A stretch of DNA of 64,000 bases from Acidimangrovimonas pyrenivorans (GTDB lineage Bacteria > Pseudomonadota > Alphaproteobacteria > Rhodobacterales > Rhodobacteraceae), in assembly GCF_042643245.1 (NCBI RefSeq), contig NZ_JBHRSK010000004.1, positions 558,001-622,000 on the forward strand. Reading direction: 5' to 3'. The position numbers were made by a program, and so were the translations under genes. This document shows, in pieces, positions 7,657 through 15,857 of this stretch. Positions within the stretch are counted from its first letter, which is position 1. Each line of letters begins with the position of its first letter. Under the pieces are notes generated by a model. That model had not been told where the DNA came from, did not search any database, and was given only the letters and a program-made list of their open reading frames with translations.

Positions 7657-9525
7657 TCAGGGCCGCATCGCCGCGGTGACCGGGGCCAGCGCGACCTCGC
7701 GGGCGCGGCGGTCGCCGGCCCACATCTTCAGCCCGTCCAGCGTATCCGGCCGGGTATGGCCGACGACGACCACCCGGCCCTCCTGCGCGGCGCGGAAGGC
7801 GGCGCGGTCGAGATAGCGGGTGATGGTCGAGGCGTTCTCGCCCTGGGCGTCGAGCTGGCGGTAGATCCGCGCCGCCGGCACCCCGGCGCTCTGCGCCACC
7901 TGGTTGGCGGCGTTGAGGCCGCGATCGTAGGTTACCAGCCCGAGCCCGTCATCGGCCAGCAGCGTAACCACCTTCTGGGCCATCCCGCGATTGGTCTCGA
8001 AACCGCCCCGGGCGATGTCCAGTATCCCGACCGCCTGCGGCAGCGCCTGGCGGTAGCCGCTGATGGTGGTGGCGAGATCCGAGGCGGTGGCGCCGGCCGG
8101 CAGGCCGCGGGCCAGGATCAGCACCTCGTGGCCGCCGGCGCGGTAGAGCCTGGCCGCGTCGGCCGCGCCGGCCATCGCCGGGTCGATGGCGAAGGTGACG
8201 GGCAGGTCGAGCGCCGCCAGCGCCTTGCGATCGAGCCCCCTCGAACCGTCGTCGATCAGGATGATGGCATAGACCGGCCGGCCCTCGGGATTGTCGAAGG
8301 CGACGGCATTGCGTTTCACCGGGGTCTCGGCCCCCTCGCCGCCGGCCGGCAGTTTCGGCTGGCCGATGGTTTCGGCGGCGGCGGGCGGGCCGGTCGAGGC
8401 CTCGGGCGCCGGGGCGGTCTCGGCGCCGCCGATCGTCGGCAGGCGGCCGACCTTGACCCCGGCGGTCGGGGCGAAACCGGGTTTCGGCGCGCCCGGCACG
8501 CTGGGCATGCCCTCGGCCCGCGGCAGCGTGCTGGCCCCTTTGCCGCCCATGTCCGGCGCGGCATCGGCCATCGCCTCGGGCGGGGTCTCGGCCGGGGTTT
8601 CGGTGGGGGTCTCGGTGGGAGTTTCGGCGGGAGTTTCGGCGGGAGTTTCGGCCGGGGGCTCGCCGGGCTTGGCGGCCTCGGCCCCCTTGGCCCCGTCCGC
8701 CGGCGCCGCCTCGGGCGCGGGCGTCGTCTCGATCTGCGGCACCGTCTCGGGCGCCTGCTCGGCAGTGGCGATCCGCGGCGCCGCACCTTGCGACGGCGTC
8801 TCCGGCGCGGGCGCCTCGGCCGTCGTCTCCGGCGCCGGGGTCTGCGCCTCGGCCCCGGTATCCGGGCTTTGCGGCGCCTCGCGGCCGGCCGCGACCTGCG
8901 GCGGTTGTTGCTGCTGTTCCGGGGCGCTGTCGGTTACCGGGACCGGCGGGCTGGCCGGCGCTGCCGCCCGCTGCGGCGCGGCCTCGTCCTTGGGCCCCTG
9001 CGGCGCGGCCTCGGCCTGCGGCGCGGCCCCGGGCGTCGGCGCGGCCGGCGCCACCGTCCCGGGCCGCCCCGGCGCCGGGGCGGCACTTTCGGTGCGCGGC
9101 AGGCTCTCGGCCTCGGGCGCGGCGGGCGGCACTGCCTCGGCGCCCTGCGGCACCGGCGGCGCGATCCCGGCCGCGACCTCGGGCGCGTTGCCCGCCGGCG
9201 CCGGCGCCGGCGGCGCCTCGGCCCCGGCACTGTCGACCCCGGGCCGGGCCGCCGAGGCGGTATCGGCGGCCGGCGGCTGCGGGCTGGTCTCGGGCGGGAC
9301 CACTGGGCTGACGCGCTCGGCCTCGGGCGCCGTTTCGGGCGACGGCAGCACCGGGTCGGTCTCGGGCGGCGGCTTGGCGAATTCCGAGCCGCGCGGCACC
9401 TCGACGCTGGCCGTCTTGGGCTGCATCCCGCGCACCGGCGGCAGCGCCAGTTCCGAGACCGCGGCCAGCACCAGGCCCGAGACCACGATCCCCGCCAGAA
9501 CTCCGGTTCCGAATCCCCTGCCCAA
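7657..9525 (-). CDS. Divergent polysaccharide deacetylase family protein (YibQ/DUF610 type)
   Basis: A 622-aa protein: an N-terminal membrane segment (about residues 5-25), a roughly 370-residue Pro/Ala/Glu/Thr-rich linker with PAET and PTET repeats, and a C-terminal domain of about 220 residues with YAIILIDDGSRG, LPVTFAIDP, GHEVLILARG and VVVVGHTRPDT. That layout fits the divergent polysaccharide deacetylase family, thought to act in the periplasm; the reaction is not established. I chose the TTG at 9525 because AGGAG lies 5-6 nt upstream, while a GTG two codons earlier directly abuts it. It interrupts trpE and trpGDC. Confidence 0.75.
   Translation of the reverse strand: MGRGFGTGVLAGIVVSGLVLAAVSELALPPVRGMQPKTASVEVPRGSEFAKPPPETDPVLPSPETAPEAERVSPVVPPETSPQPPAADTASAARPGVDSAGAEAPPAPAPAGNAPEVAAGIAPPVPQGAEAVPPAAPEAESLPRTESAAPAPGRPGTVAPAAPTPGAAPQAEAAPQGPKDEAAPQRAAAPASPPVPVTDSAPEQQQQPPQVAAGREAPQSPDTGAEAQTPAPETTAEAPAPETPSQGAAPRIATAEQAPETVPQIETTPAPEAAPADGAKGAEAAKPGEPPAETPAETPAETPTETPTETPAETPPEAMADAAPDMGGKGASTLPRAEGMPSVPGAPKPGFAPTAGVKVGRLPTIGGAETAPAPEASTGPPAAAETIGQPKLPAGGEGAETPVKRNAVAFDNPEGRPVYAIILIDDGSRGLDRKALAALDLPVTFAIDPAMAGAADAARLYRAGGHEVLILARGLPAGATASDLATTISGYRQALPQAVGILDIARGGFETNRGMAQKVVTLLADDGLGLVTYDRGLNAANQVAQSAGVPAARIYRQLDAQGENASTITRYLDRAAFRAAQEGRVVVVGHTRPDTLDGLKMWAGDRRAREVALAPVTAAMRP
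8582..8665. repeat. 12-bp coding tandem repeats
   Basis: About seven imperfect 12-bp units of the type GTTTCGGCGGGA lie within the deacetylase-like gene and encode PAET or PTET tetrapeptides on the minus strand. Neighbouring units differ by single changes, consistent with slippage. The repeats sit in the linker between membrane anchor and catalytic-like domain, so length variation would probably be tolerated. Confidence 0.8.
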
Positions 9526-9731
9526 TCGCACCTCCTGCAGCACGTTTCGCCTGTCCCGGCTTTCTTTCGCGCCCGGTTTCCGTCCCCGGCACGGCGGGCT
9601 TGCCCTTGACCCCGGCGCGCGGCTCTGACCATGTATAGCGCGACAAATGACGGGGTTCATCCCCTTTCGACATCGGGCCCGGGCCGCGCGCGGCGGCAGG
9701 CCGTACGACAACACCCGCGACGGGGGCCGCC

Positions 9732-10313
9732 ATGCTGCTGCTGATCGATAACTACGACAGTTTCACCTACAACCTGGTGCATTACCTGGGCGAGCTGGGC
9801 GCCGAGGTCGTCGTGCGCCGCAACGACGCGATCGAGGTGCAGGAGGCGATGGCGATGAAGCCCGCCGGCATCGTGCTCTCGCCCGGTCCCTGCACCCCGA
9901 ACGAGGCCGGCATCTGCCTGGCCCTGACCGCCGCCGCCGCCGCGGCGCGGCTGCCGCTCCTGGGCGTCTGCCTCGGCCACCAGAGCATCGGCCAGGCCTT
10001 CGGCGGCAAGGTGGTGCGCCATTCCGAGATCGTCCATGGCAAGATGGGCGACGTCCATCACAACGGCCAGGGCGTCTTCGCCGGCCTGCCCTCGCCCTTC
10101 AAGGCGACCCGCTATCACAGCCTGGTAGTCGAGCGCGCCAGCCTGCCCGAGGTGCTCGAAGTCACCGCCTGGCTCGAGGATGGCACGATCATGGGCCTGC
10201 GCCACCGCGAGCTGCCGATCGAGGGCGTGCAGTTCCACCCCGAGAGCATCGCCTCCGAACACGGCCACAAGATGCTGCAGAATTTCCTCGACCAGATGAA
10301 GGTGCCGGCATGA
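9732..10313 (+). CDS. trpG: Anthranilate synthase component II, glutamine amidotransferase
   Basis: Releases ammonia from glutamine for TrpE. The 193-aa class I amidotransferase has LIDNYDSFTYNLV at the N-terminus, the nucleophile motif GVCLGHQ (Cys about residue 79), and the His-Glu pair in GVQFHPES near the C-terminus. It overlaps trpD by four bases (ATGA), so translation is coupled. The 206-bp gap to the divergent deacetylase-like gene should hold its promoter; I saw TATAGC near 9634 but no -35 at good spacing. Confidence 0.95.
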   Translation: MLLLIDNYDSFTYNLVHYLGELGAEVVVRRNDAIEVQEAMAMKPAGIVLSPGPCTPNEAGICLALTAAAAAARLPLLGVCLGHQSIGQAFGGKVVRHSEIVHGKMGDVHHNGQGVFAGLPSPFKATRYHSLVVERASLPEVLEVTAWLEDGTIMGLRHRELPIEGVQFHPESIASEHGHKMLQNFLDQMKVPA

Positions 10314-11329
10314 GCGACGGAATGAAAACTTACCTCAACGTCGCCCCCGACCGGCCGCTGACCCGCGACGAGGCCGAGGGCGCCTTCGAGCTGCTGTTCG
10401 AGGGCGAGGCGACGCCGGCGCAGATGGGCGGGCTGCTGATGGCGCTGCGCACGCGCGGCGAGACGGTCGAGGAATATGCCGCCGCCGCCGCGGTGATGCG
10501 GGCGAAATGCAACAAGGTGCGCGCGCCCGCGGGGGCGATGGACATCGTCGGCACCGGTGGCGACGGCAAGGGCACGCTGAACATTTCCACCGCCACCGCC
10601 TTCGTCGTCGCCGGCGCCGGGGTGCCGGTGGCCAAGCACGGCAACCGCAACCTGAGCTCGAAATCCGGCGCCGCCGATGCCCTGACCGAGCTTGGCATCA
10701 ACGTGATGATCGGCGCGGATGTGGTTGAAAAGGCGCTGGAAGAGGTCGGGATCGGCTTCATGATGGCGCCCATGCACCACCCGGCGATGCGCCATGTCGG
10801 CCCGGTCCGGATCGAGCTCGGCACAAGGACGCTGTTCAACATCCTCGGCCCGCTGACCAACCCCGCCGGGGTCAAGCGCCAGCTCACCGGCGCCTTCACC
10901 GCCGAGTTGCTGCGGCCGATGGCCGAGACGCTGGCCGCGCTCGGGTCCGAGAAGGCCTGGCTGGTCCATGGCGGCGACGGCACCGACGAGATCTCGATCG
11001 CCGCGCCCTCCAAGGTGGTCGAGCTCGACGCCGGCAAGATCCGCGAATTCGAGATCGCGCCCGAGGAGGCCGGCCTGCCGGTCCATTCCTTCGACGCCAT
11101 CCTCGGCGGCACGCCGGCCGAGAACGCCGCCGCCCTGCGCGCGCTGCTCGACGGCGAACAGGGCGCCTATCGCGATGCCGTGCTGCTCAACGCCGCCGCC
11201 GCCCTGATCGTCGCCGGCCGCGCCGGCAGCCTGCGCGACGGCGTCGGCATCGCCCGCGAAGCCATCGATTCAGGCGCCGCCAAGGCCAAGGTGACGGCGC
11301 TGGCCGCCCTGACCAGCGCCGCCGGCTGA
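10310..11329 (+). CDS. trpD: Anthranilate phosphoribosyltransferase
   Basis: Joins anthranilate to PRPP, the second step of tryptophan synthesis. The 339-aa protein contains the PRPP/metal motif VGTGGDGKGTLNIST (about residues 79-93), KHGNRNLSSKSGAAD, and the later NPAGVKRQLTG segment, all typical of TrpD. Length is normal. It overlaps trpG by ATGA and is followed by a hairpin-containing gap before trpC. Confidence 0.95.
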   Translation: MSDGMKTYLNVAPDRPLTRDEAEGAFELLFEGEATPAQMGGLLMALRTRGETVEEYAAAAAVMRAKCNKVRAPAGAMDIVGTGGDGKGTLNISTATAFVVAGAGVPVAKHGNRNLSSKSGAADALTELGINVMIGADVVEKALEEVGIGFMMAPMHHPAMRHVGPVRIELGTRTLFNILGPLTNPAGVKRQLTGAFTAELLRPMAETLAALGSEKAWLVHGGDGTDEISIAAPSKVVELDAGKIREFEIAPEEAGLPVHSFDAILGGTPAENAAALRALLDGEQGAYRDAVLLNAAAALIVAGRAGSLRDGVGIAREAIDSGAAKAKVTALAALTSAAG

Positions 11330-11391
11330 GTGCCGGTGGACTTGCTGGCGGATTTTCTGTCCGCGAATATCCCGGCGGAGCCCGAAATGGG

Positions 11392-11408
11392 CGGGGGCAG
11401 CGCCCCCG
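11392..11408. terminator. GC hairpin between trpD and trpC
   Basis: CGGGGGC and GCCCCCG pair perfectly (7 bp) around a 3-nt loop, followed by TCTTCCCTTC. It lies in the 116-bp trpD-trpC gap, about 38 bp before the trpC start, and could reduce read-through or stabilise a processed end. The preceding GAATATCCC echoes the tail of the repeat at 2775, but only loosely. Confidence 0.4.
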
Positions 11409-11445
11409 TCTTCCCTTCGCCCCGCCCGCGCGCTAGGTAGAGCCC

Positions 11446-12258
11446 ATGAGCACCATTCTCGACAAGATCAAGGCCTACAAGCTGGAAGAGGTCGCCGCCC
11501 GCAAGGCCGCGCGGCCGCTGAGCGCCGTCGAAGAGGCGGCCCGCAATGCCCCGGCCCCGCGCGGCTTCGCCAATGCCCTGCAGCAGGCCTCGAAAACCGG
11601 CTATGGCCTGATCGCCGAGATCAAGAAGGCCAGCCCCTCCAAGGGCCTGATCCGGCCCGACTTCGACCCGCCGGCCCTGGCCCGGGCCTACGAGGCCGGC
11701 GGCGCGACCTGCCTGTCGGTGCTGACCGATACGCCCTCGTTCCAGGGCGCCGACGCCTACCTGACAGCGGCGCGCGAGGCAGTCAGCCTGCCGGCGCTGC
11801 GCAAGGATTTCCTCTACGATCCCTACCAGGTCGCCGAGGCCCGGGCGCTGCATGCCGATTGCATCCTGATCATCATGGCCAGCGTTTCCGACGCCCAGGC
11901 GGCCGAGCTGGAAGACGCCGCCTTCGGCTGGGGCATGGACGTGCTGGTCGAGGTCCACGATGCCGAGGAGCTGGCCCGGGCAAGCGCACTGAAATCGCCG
12001 CTGCTCGGGGTAAACAACCGCAATCTCAAGACTTTCGAGACCACGCTTGAGACGACGCGCGAACTGTCGAGACTGGTGCCGCCGGGCCGCACCCTGGTCG
12101 CCGAAAGCGGGTTGTTCACCCCGGCCGACCTTGCCGACCTCGCCCGATACGGTGCGCGCTGCTTCCTGATCGGCGAGAGCCTGATGCGGCAGGACGACGT
12201 CGCCGCCGCCACCCGCGCCCTGCTCGCCAACCCCGTCCCCGCAACCGGAGCCGCGTGA
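11446..12258 (+). CDS. trpC: Indole-3-glycerol phosphate synthase
   Basis: Closes the indole ring in tryptophan synthesis. The 270-aa TIM-barrel protein shows IAEIKKASPSKG (catalytic Lys region, about residues 53-64), LSVLTD, LRKDFLYDPYQV, LLGVNNRNLKTF and LVAESGLF, the ordered family motifs. It lacks a fused TrpF domain, as usual outside the enterics. Its stop overlaps the moaC start (TGATG). The AGGTAGAG upstream of the ATG is a modest ribosome-binding site. Confidence 0.95.
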   Translation: MSTILDKIKAYKLEEVAARKAARPLSAVEEAARNAPAPRGFANALQQASKTGYGLIAEIKKASPSKGLIRPDFDPPALARAYEAGGATCLSVLTDTPSFQGADAYLTAAREAVSLPALRKDFLYDPYQVAEARALHADCILIIMASVSDAQAAELEDAAFGWGMDVLVEVHDAEELARASALKSPLLGVNNRNLKTFETTLETTRELSRLVPPGRTLVAESGLFTPADLADLARYGARCFLIGESLMRQDDVAAATRALLANPVPATGAA

Positions 12259-12737
12259 TGGCCGAACTGACCCATTTCGACGCCGAGGGCCGGGCCCACA
12301 TGGTCGACGTCTCGGACAAGCCGGTGACGTCGCGCATCGCCGTGGCCAGCGGCGCCGTGCTGATGTCGGCCGAGACGCTGGCGCTGATCGCCGAGGGCCG
12401 CGCCGCCAAGGGCGACGTGCTGGGCGTGGCGCGGCTGGCCGGGATCATGGGGGCCAAGAAGACCTCGGACCTGATCCCGCTCTGCCATCCGCTACCGGTC
12501 ACCAAGGTCTCGGTCGACCTGAGCTGCGACGCCGCGCTGCCGGGCGTGCGGATCACCGCCACGGTCAAGACCACCGGCCAGACCGGGGTCGAGATGGAGG
12601 CGCTGACGGCGGTGTCGACGGCGGCGCTGACGGTCTATGACATGGTCAAGGCGGTCGAGAAGTCGATGGTCATCACCGAGATCCGGCTCGACCTGAAAGA
12701 CGGTGGTAAATCGGGACGTTACGAGGCAAAGAGATGA
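12258..12737 (+). CDS. moaC: Cyclic pyranopterin monophosphate synthase
   Basis: Acts with MoaA in the first stage of molybdenum cofactor synthesis. The 159-aa protein has the family motifs IPLCHPLP (about residues 74-81) and TGVEMEALTAVSTAALT (about residues 111-127). I start it at the ATG at 12258, which overlaps the trpC stop by one base and has GGAG upstream. A GTG one codon earlier is possible. moeA overlaps its end by ATGA. Confidence 0.93.
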   Translation: MAELTHFDAEGRAHMVDVSDKPVTSRIAVASGAVLMSAETLALIAEGRAAKGDVLGVARLAGIMGAKKTSDLIPLCHPLPVTKVSVDLSCDAALPGVRITATVKTTGQTGVEMEALTAVSTAALTVYDMVKAVEKSMVITEIRLDLKDGGKSGRYEAKR

Positions 12738-13921
12738 TTTCGGTCGAGGAGGCGCTGAGCAAGGTTTTCGCGCTCGTCGCGCCGCTGGAAACGGAAACCG
12801 TGCCGCTGGCCGAGGCCGCCGGCCGTGTCCTTGCCGCCCCCGCCGCAGCAAGGCGCGACCAGCCGCCCTTCGCCGCCTCGGCCATGGACGGCTATGCCAT
12901 TCGCGGCCTCGACGCCAAGCCGGGCGACAGCTTCACCGTGATCGGCGAGGCCGGCGCCGGCCATGCCTTCGACGGCAGCGTCGGGCCCGGCCAGACCGCG
13001 CGCATCTTCACCGGCGCGCCGCTGCCCGAGGGCGCCGACCGGGTGGTGATCCAGGAGGACGTGACACGCGACGGCGACCGCATCATCCTGGGTGACAAGC
13101 TGGACGCGGGCACCAATATCCGCCCCGCCGGCGGCGACTTCCGCGCCGGCGATCAACTGACCGCGCCGCGCCGGCTGCGGCCCGCCGAACTCGCCCTGCT
13201 GGCGGCGATGAACGTGCCCGAGGTGCGCGTCACCCGCCGCCCCGTCGTCGCCATCATCGCCACCGGCGACGAGCTGGTGATGCCGGGCGAAACCCCGCGC
13301 GCCGACCAGATCATCGCCTCGAACAACTTCGCGCTCAAGGCGATGGCCGAGGCCGCCGGGGCCGAGGCAAGGATGTTGCCGATCGCCCGCGACACCGAGG
13401 CCGAGCTGCGGCTGGTGCTGGACATGGCCGCCGATGCCGACCTGATCGTCACCATCGGCGGCGCCTCGGTCGGCGATCACGACCTCGTCGGCAAGGTGGC
13501 CGGGGAAATGGGGCTCGACCGCGCCTTCTACAAGATCGCGATGCGGCCGGGCAAACCGCTGATGGCCGGCAAGCTGAACGGCGTGCCGATGCTTGGCCTG
13601 CCGGGGAACCCTGTTTCGTCAATCGTTTGCGGCCATATCTTCATGCTGCCGGCGCTGCGGGCGATGCTCGGGCTGGCGGCCGAACCGGCGCCGCGCGCCC
13701 GCGCCGTGCTGGCCGAGGACATCGCCGCCAACGGCCCGCGCGAGCATTACATGCGCGCCCGGCTCGACAGCGCCGGTGACGGCCTGCCGCGGATCGCGCC
13801 CTACGCGCGGCAGGACAGCGCCCTGCTGCGGCTGCTGACCGAGGCCGACGCGCTGCTGCTGCGCCCGCGCCAGGACGGGCCGCGCAAGGCCGGCGAGATC
13901 GTCGAATACCTGCCGCTCTGA
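12734..13921 (+). CDS. moeA: Molybdopterin molybdenumtransferase
   Basis: Inserts molybdate into adenylylated molybdopterin. The 395-aa length and the ordered motifs fit MoeA: SAMDGYAI (about residues 52-59), FTGAPLPEGADRVVIQED, IIATGDELVMPGE, IGGASVGDHDLV and GVPMLGLPGNPVSS. It is coupled to moaC by ATGA. In other Rhodobacterales I know, lexA commonly follows; here a hairpin and the dct genes follow, so synteny changes at this point. Confidence 0.93.
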   Translation: MISVEEALSKVFALVAPLETETVPLAEAAGRVLAAPAAARRDQPPFAASAMDGYAIRGLDAKPGDSFTVIGEAGAGHAFDGSVGPGQTARIFTGAPLPEGADRVVIQEDVTRDGDRIILGDKLDAGTNIRPAGGDFRAGDQLTAPRRLRPAELALLAAMNVPEVRVTRRPVVAIIATGDELVMPGETPRADQIIASNNFALKAMAEAAGAEARMLPIARDTEAELRLVLDMAADADLIVTIGGASVGDHDLVGKVAGEMGLDRAFYKIAMRPGKPLMAGKLNGVPMLGLPGNPVSSIVCGHIFMLPALRAMLGLAAEPAPRARAVLAEDIAANGPREHYMRARLDSAGDGLPRIAPYARQDSALLRLLTEADALLLRPRQDGPRKAGEIVEYLPL

Positions 13922-13990
13922 GCTTTCCTGGCCGCGAAAAAACTCCCCGCCGGAGGCTGCCGTCCCTTCCGTCCGCGCCGGCCACTGGCC

Positions 13991-14006
13991 AAGCGCCCCG
14001 GCGCTT
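13991..14006. terminator. Small hairpin after moeA
   Basis: AAGCGCC and GGCGCTT are perfect inverted repeats separated by two bases, so the outer six pairs would form around a 4-nt loop. It lies about 70 bp past moeA and 37 bp before dctB. No T run follows, so it is a weak terminator candidate. Confidence 0.3.
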
Positions 14007-14042
14007 CCTAGAGTTGGGCGATAACCAACGAGGCCGCCGCCG

Positions 14043-15857
14043 ATGGCGCATCGCAGACAGACGAGCCGCGCGCTGATCCTGACGCTCTACCTGGTGCTGG
14101 TCGCCGGGCTGTCGGGCGCGATCGGCTGGGTCGCGCTCGGCGACGGGCTGAACCGGCTGACCGAGCGGGCGCGGGCCGACCTGTCGCTGGCCTCCGACCG
14201 GCTGACCGGACAGCTTGCCCGCTTCCGCCAGCTCGGCGCCCTGCTGGCCGACCACCCGACGCTGAAGCCACTGGTGCTGACCGGCCGCGGCGACCGGGCG
14301 GCGGCGGAGCGGCTGCTGCTGGCGGCGGCGGATCGCTCGGGCTCGGACGATATCCTGCTGCTGGGCCCCGACGGGCGGGTGCTGGCGCGCGCCCACGACC
14401 ATCCCGGCGCCCCGGTCTCCTATGCCGATGCCGGCTATTTCAGGCGCGCGCTGCAAGGCGCGACCGGCTTTCACCACGGGCTCGAGGGCAGCCCGCCGCG
14501 GCGCATCTTCACCTATGCGGTGCCGGTCTTTCCCCATGGCGGACCGGCGGCGGGCGCGGTGGTGCTGCGCGTCGATGCCGAACGGGTCGAGGCCAATTGG
14601 CGCGGCGCGGCCCAGACCGTCTATTTCACCGACGCCCTCGGCGTCGTCTTCGTCTCGAACCGCGACGAGCTGCTCTATGGCCGCGGCGCCCCGGCCGCGC
14701 CCAGCCGGGCCGCGCGCGACCTGACCTATCCGGCGGGGCTGACCACCGGCCTGCCCGCGCATGACAGCTGGAGCGTCGGCGGGCACGAGCTGTGGTGGCT
14801 CGCCGGCGGGCGCTACCTGCCGCGGCTGGCGCTGCACCTGACCCGGCCGCTGCCAGTGGTCGAGATGCAGGGCAATATCCTGATCGATGCCGGCCCCGCC
14901 CTGCGCATGGCCGGGCTGCAGGCGGCGGTGGCGGCGGCGCTGTGCCTGATCTTCGGCGCGGTGCTCTTCGCGGTGACGGAACGGCGCCGGGCGCTGGCGC
15001 TGCAGCTCGAGACCGAGGCCCGGGCCAAGGCCGAACTCGAGGACCGCGTCGCCGCCCGCACCCGAGAGCTGTCGGACGCCGTCACCCGGCTGCGCGAGGA
15101 GGTGATCGAGCGCCAGGAGGCCGAGGCGGCGCTGAAGAAGGCGCAGCAGGACCTGATCCAGGCCGGCAAGCTTTCTGCCCTGGGCCAGATGTCGGCCGGC
15201 ATCAGCCACGAGCTGAACCAGCCGCTGATGGCGATCCGGTCCTTCGCCGAGAACGGCGCCGCCTTCATCGACCGCGGCAGGCCCGAGGCGGCGGCGGCGA
15301 ACCTGGGCCGGATCTCCGACCTCGCCCGGCGCATGGGCCGGATCATCAAGAACCTGCGCGCCTTCGCACGGCAGGAGGTCGAGGCGATCGCCGATGTCGA
15401 TCTGGGCGCGGTCATCGCCGCCGTGCTCGAGATGATCGAGGCGCGGATACGGCGCGACGGCGTCAGCCTGCATTACGCGCCGCCCGACGGCCCGGTCTGG
15501 GTCCGCGGCGGCGAGGTCCGGCTGCAGCAGGTGGTGCTCAACCTCGTCTCCAACGCGCTCGACGCGATGCAGGCCGCCCCGACCCGCCGGCTCGAGCTGA
15601 CGCTGGAACCGGCCGGCGACCGGGTCCGGCTGCGGGTGCGGGACAGCGGTCCCGGCATCGCCGACCCCGAGCGCATCTTCGACCCGTTCTACTCGACCAA
15701 GGAAGTCGGCGCGTCCGAGGGCATGGGGCTGGGCCTGTCGATCTCCTACGGCATCGTCAACAGCTTCGGCGGCAGCATCAGCGGGTGCAACCGGCCCGAG
15801 GGCGGGGCCGAGTTCACCATCGAGCTGGCGGCGTCGACGGAAAGCGAGGCGGCATGA
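14043..15857 (+). CDS. dctB: C4-dicarboxylate sensor histidine kinase DctB-like
   Basis: A 604-aa membrane sensor kinase: transmembrane segment near residues 12-32, a periplasmic Cache-like region to about 285, a second membrane segment near 295-315, a coiled coil, then the kinase core. The H-box is LGQMSAGISHELNQPLMAI, the N-box NLVSNALDAM, and the ATP lid DSGPGIADPERIFDPFYSTK. This fits DctB, which senses C4-dicarboxylates. It is coupled by ATGA to dctD and lies upstream of dctPQM, which supports the dicarboxylate assignment. Confidence 0.85.
   Translation: MAHRRQTSRALILTLYLVLVAGLSGAIGWVALGDGLNRLTERARADLSLASDRLTGQLARFRQLGALLADHPTLKPLVLTGRGDRAAAERLLLAAADRSGSDDILLLGPDGRVLARAHDHPGAPVSYADAGYFRRALQGATGFHHGLEGSPPRRIFTYAVPVFPHGGPAAGAVVLRVDAERVEANWRGAAQTVYFTDALGVVFVSNRDELLYGRGAPAAPSRAARDLTYPAGLTTGLPAHDSWSVGGHELWWLAGGRYLPRLALHLTRPLPVVEMQGNILIDAGPALRMAGLQAAVAAALCLIFGAVLFAVTERRRALALQLETEARAKAELEDRVAARTRELSDAVTRLREEVIERQEAEAALKKAQQDLIQAGKLSALGQMSAGISHELNQPLMAIRSFAENGAAFIDRGRPEAAAANLGRISDLARRMGRIIKNLRAFARQEVEAIADVDLGAVIAAVLEMIEARIRRDGVSLHYAPPDGPVWVRGGEVRLQQVVLNLVSNALDAMQAAPTRRLELTLEPAGDRVRLRVRDSGPGIADPERIFDPFYSTKEVGASEGMGLGLSISYGIVNSFGGSISGCNRPEGGAEFTIELAASTESEAA

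Noticed and set aside
8582..8665. Tandem repeats as a possible CRISPR or regulatory array
   Set aside because: The 12-bp units lack spacers and translate in frame to PAET/PTET, so they are coding repeats. No CRISPR array was seen in the window.
7624..9609. A 661-residue open frame on the plus strand across the deacetylase-like gene
   Set aside because: It is Arg/Gly-rich low complexity, the antisense image of the Pro/Ala/Glu linker on the minus strand, with no domain or ribosome-binding site.
9606..9639. Promoter for trpGDC made of TTGACC and TATAGC
   Set aside because: The spacing is 22 bp, too long for a housekeeping promoter, so I did not list it.
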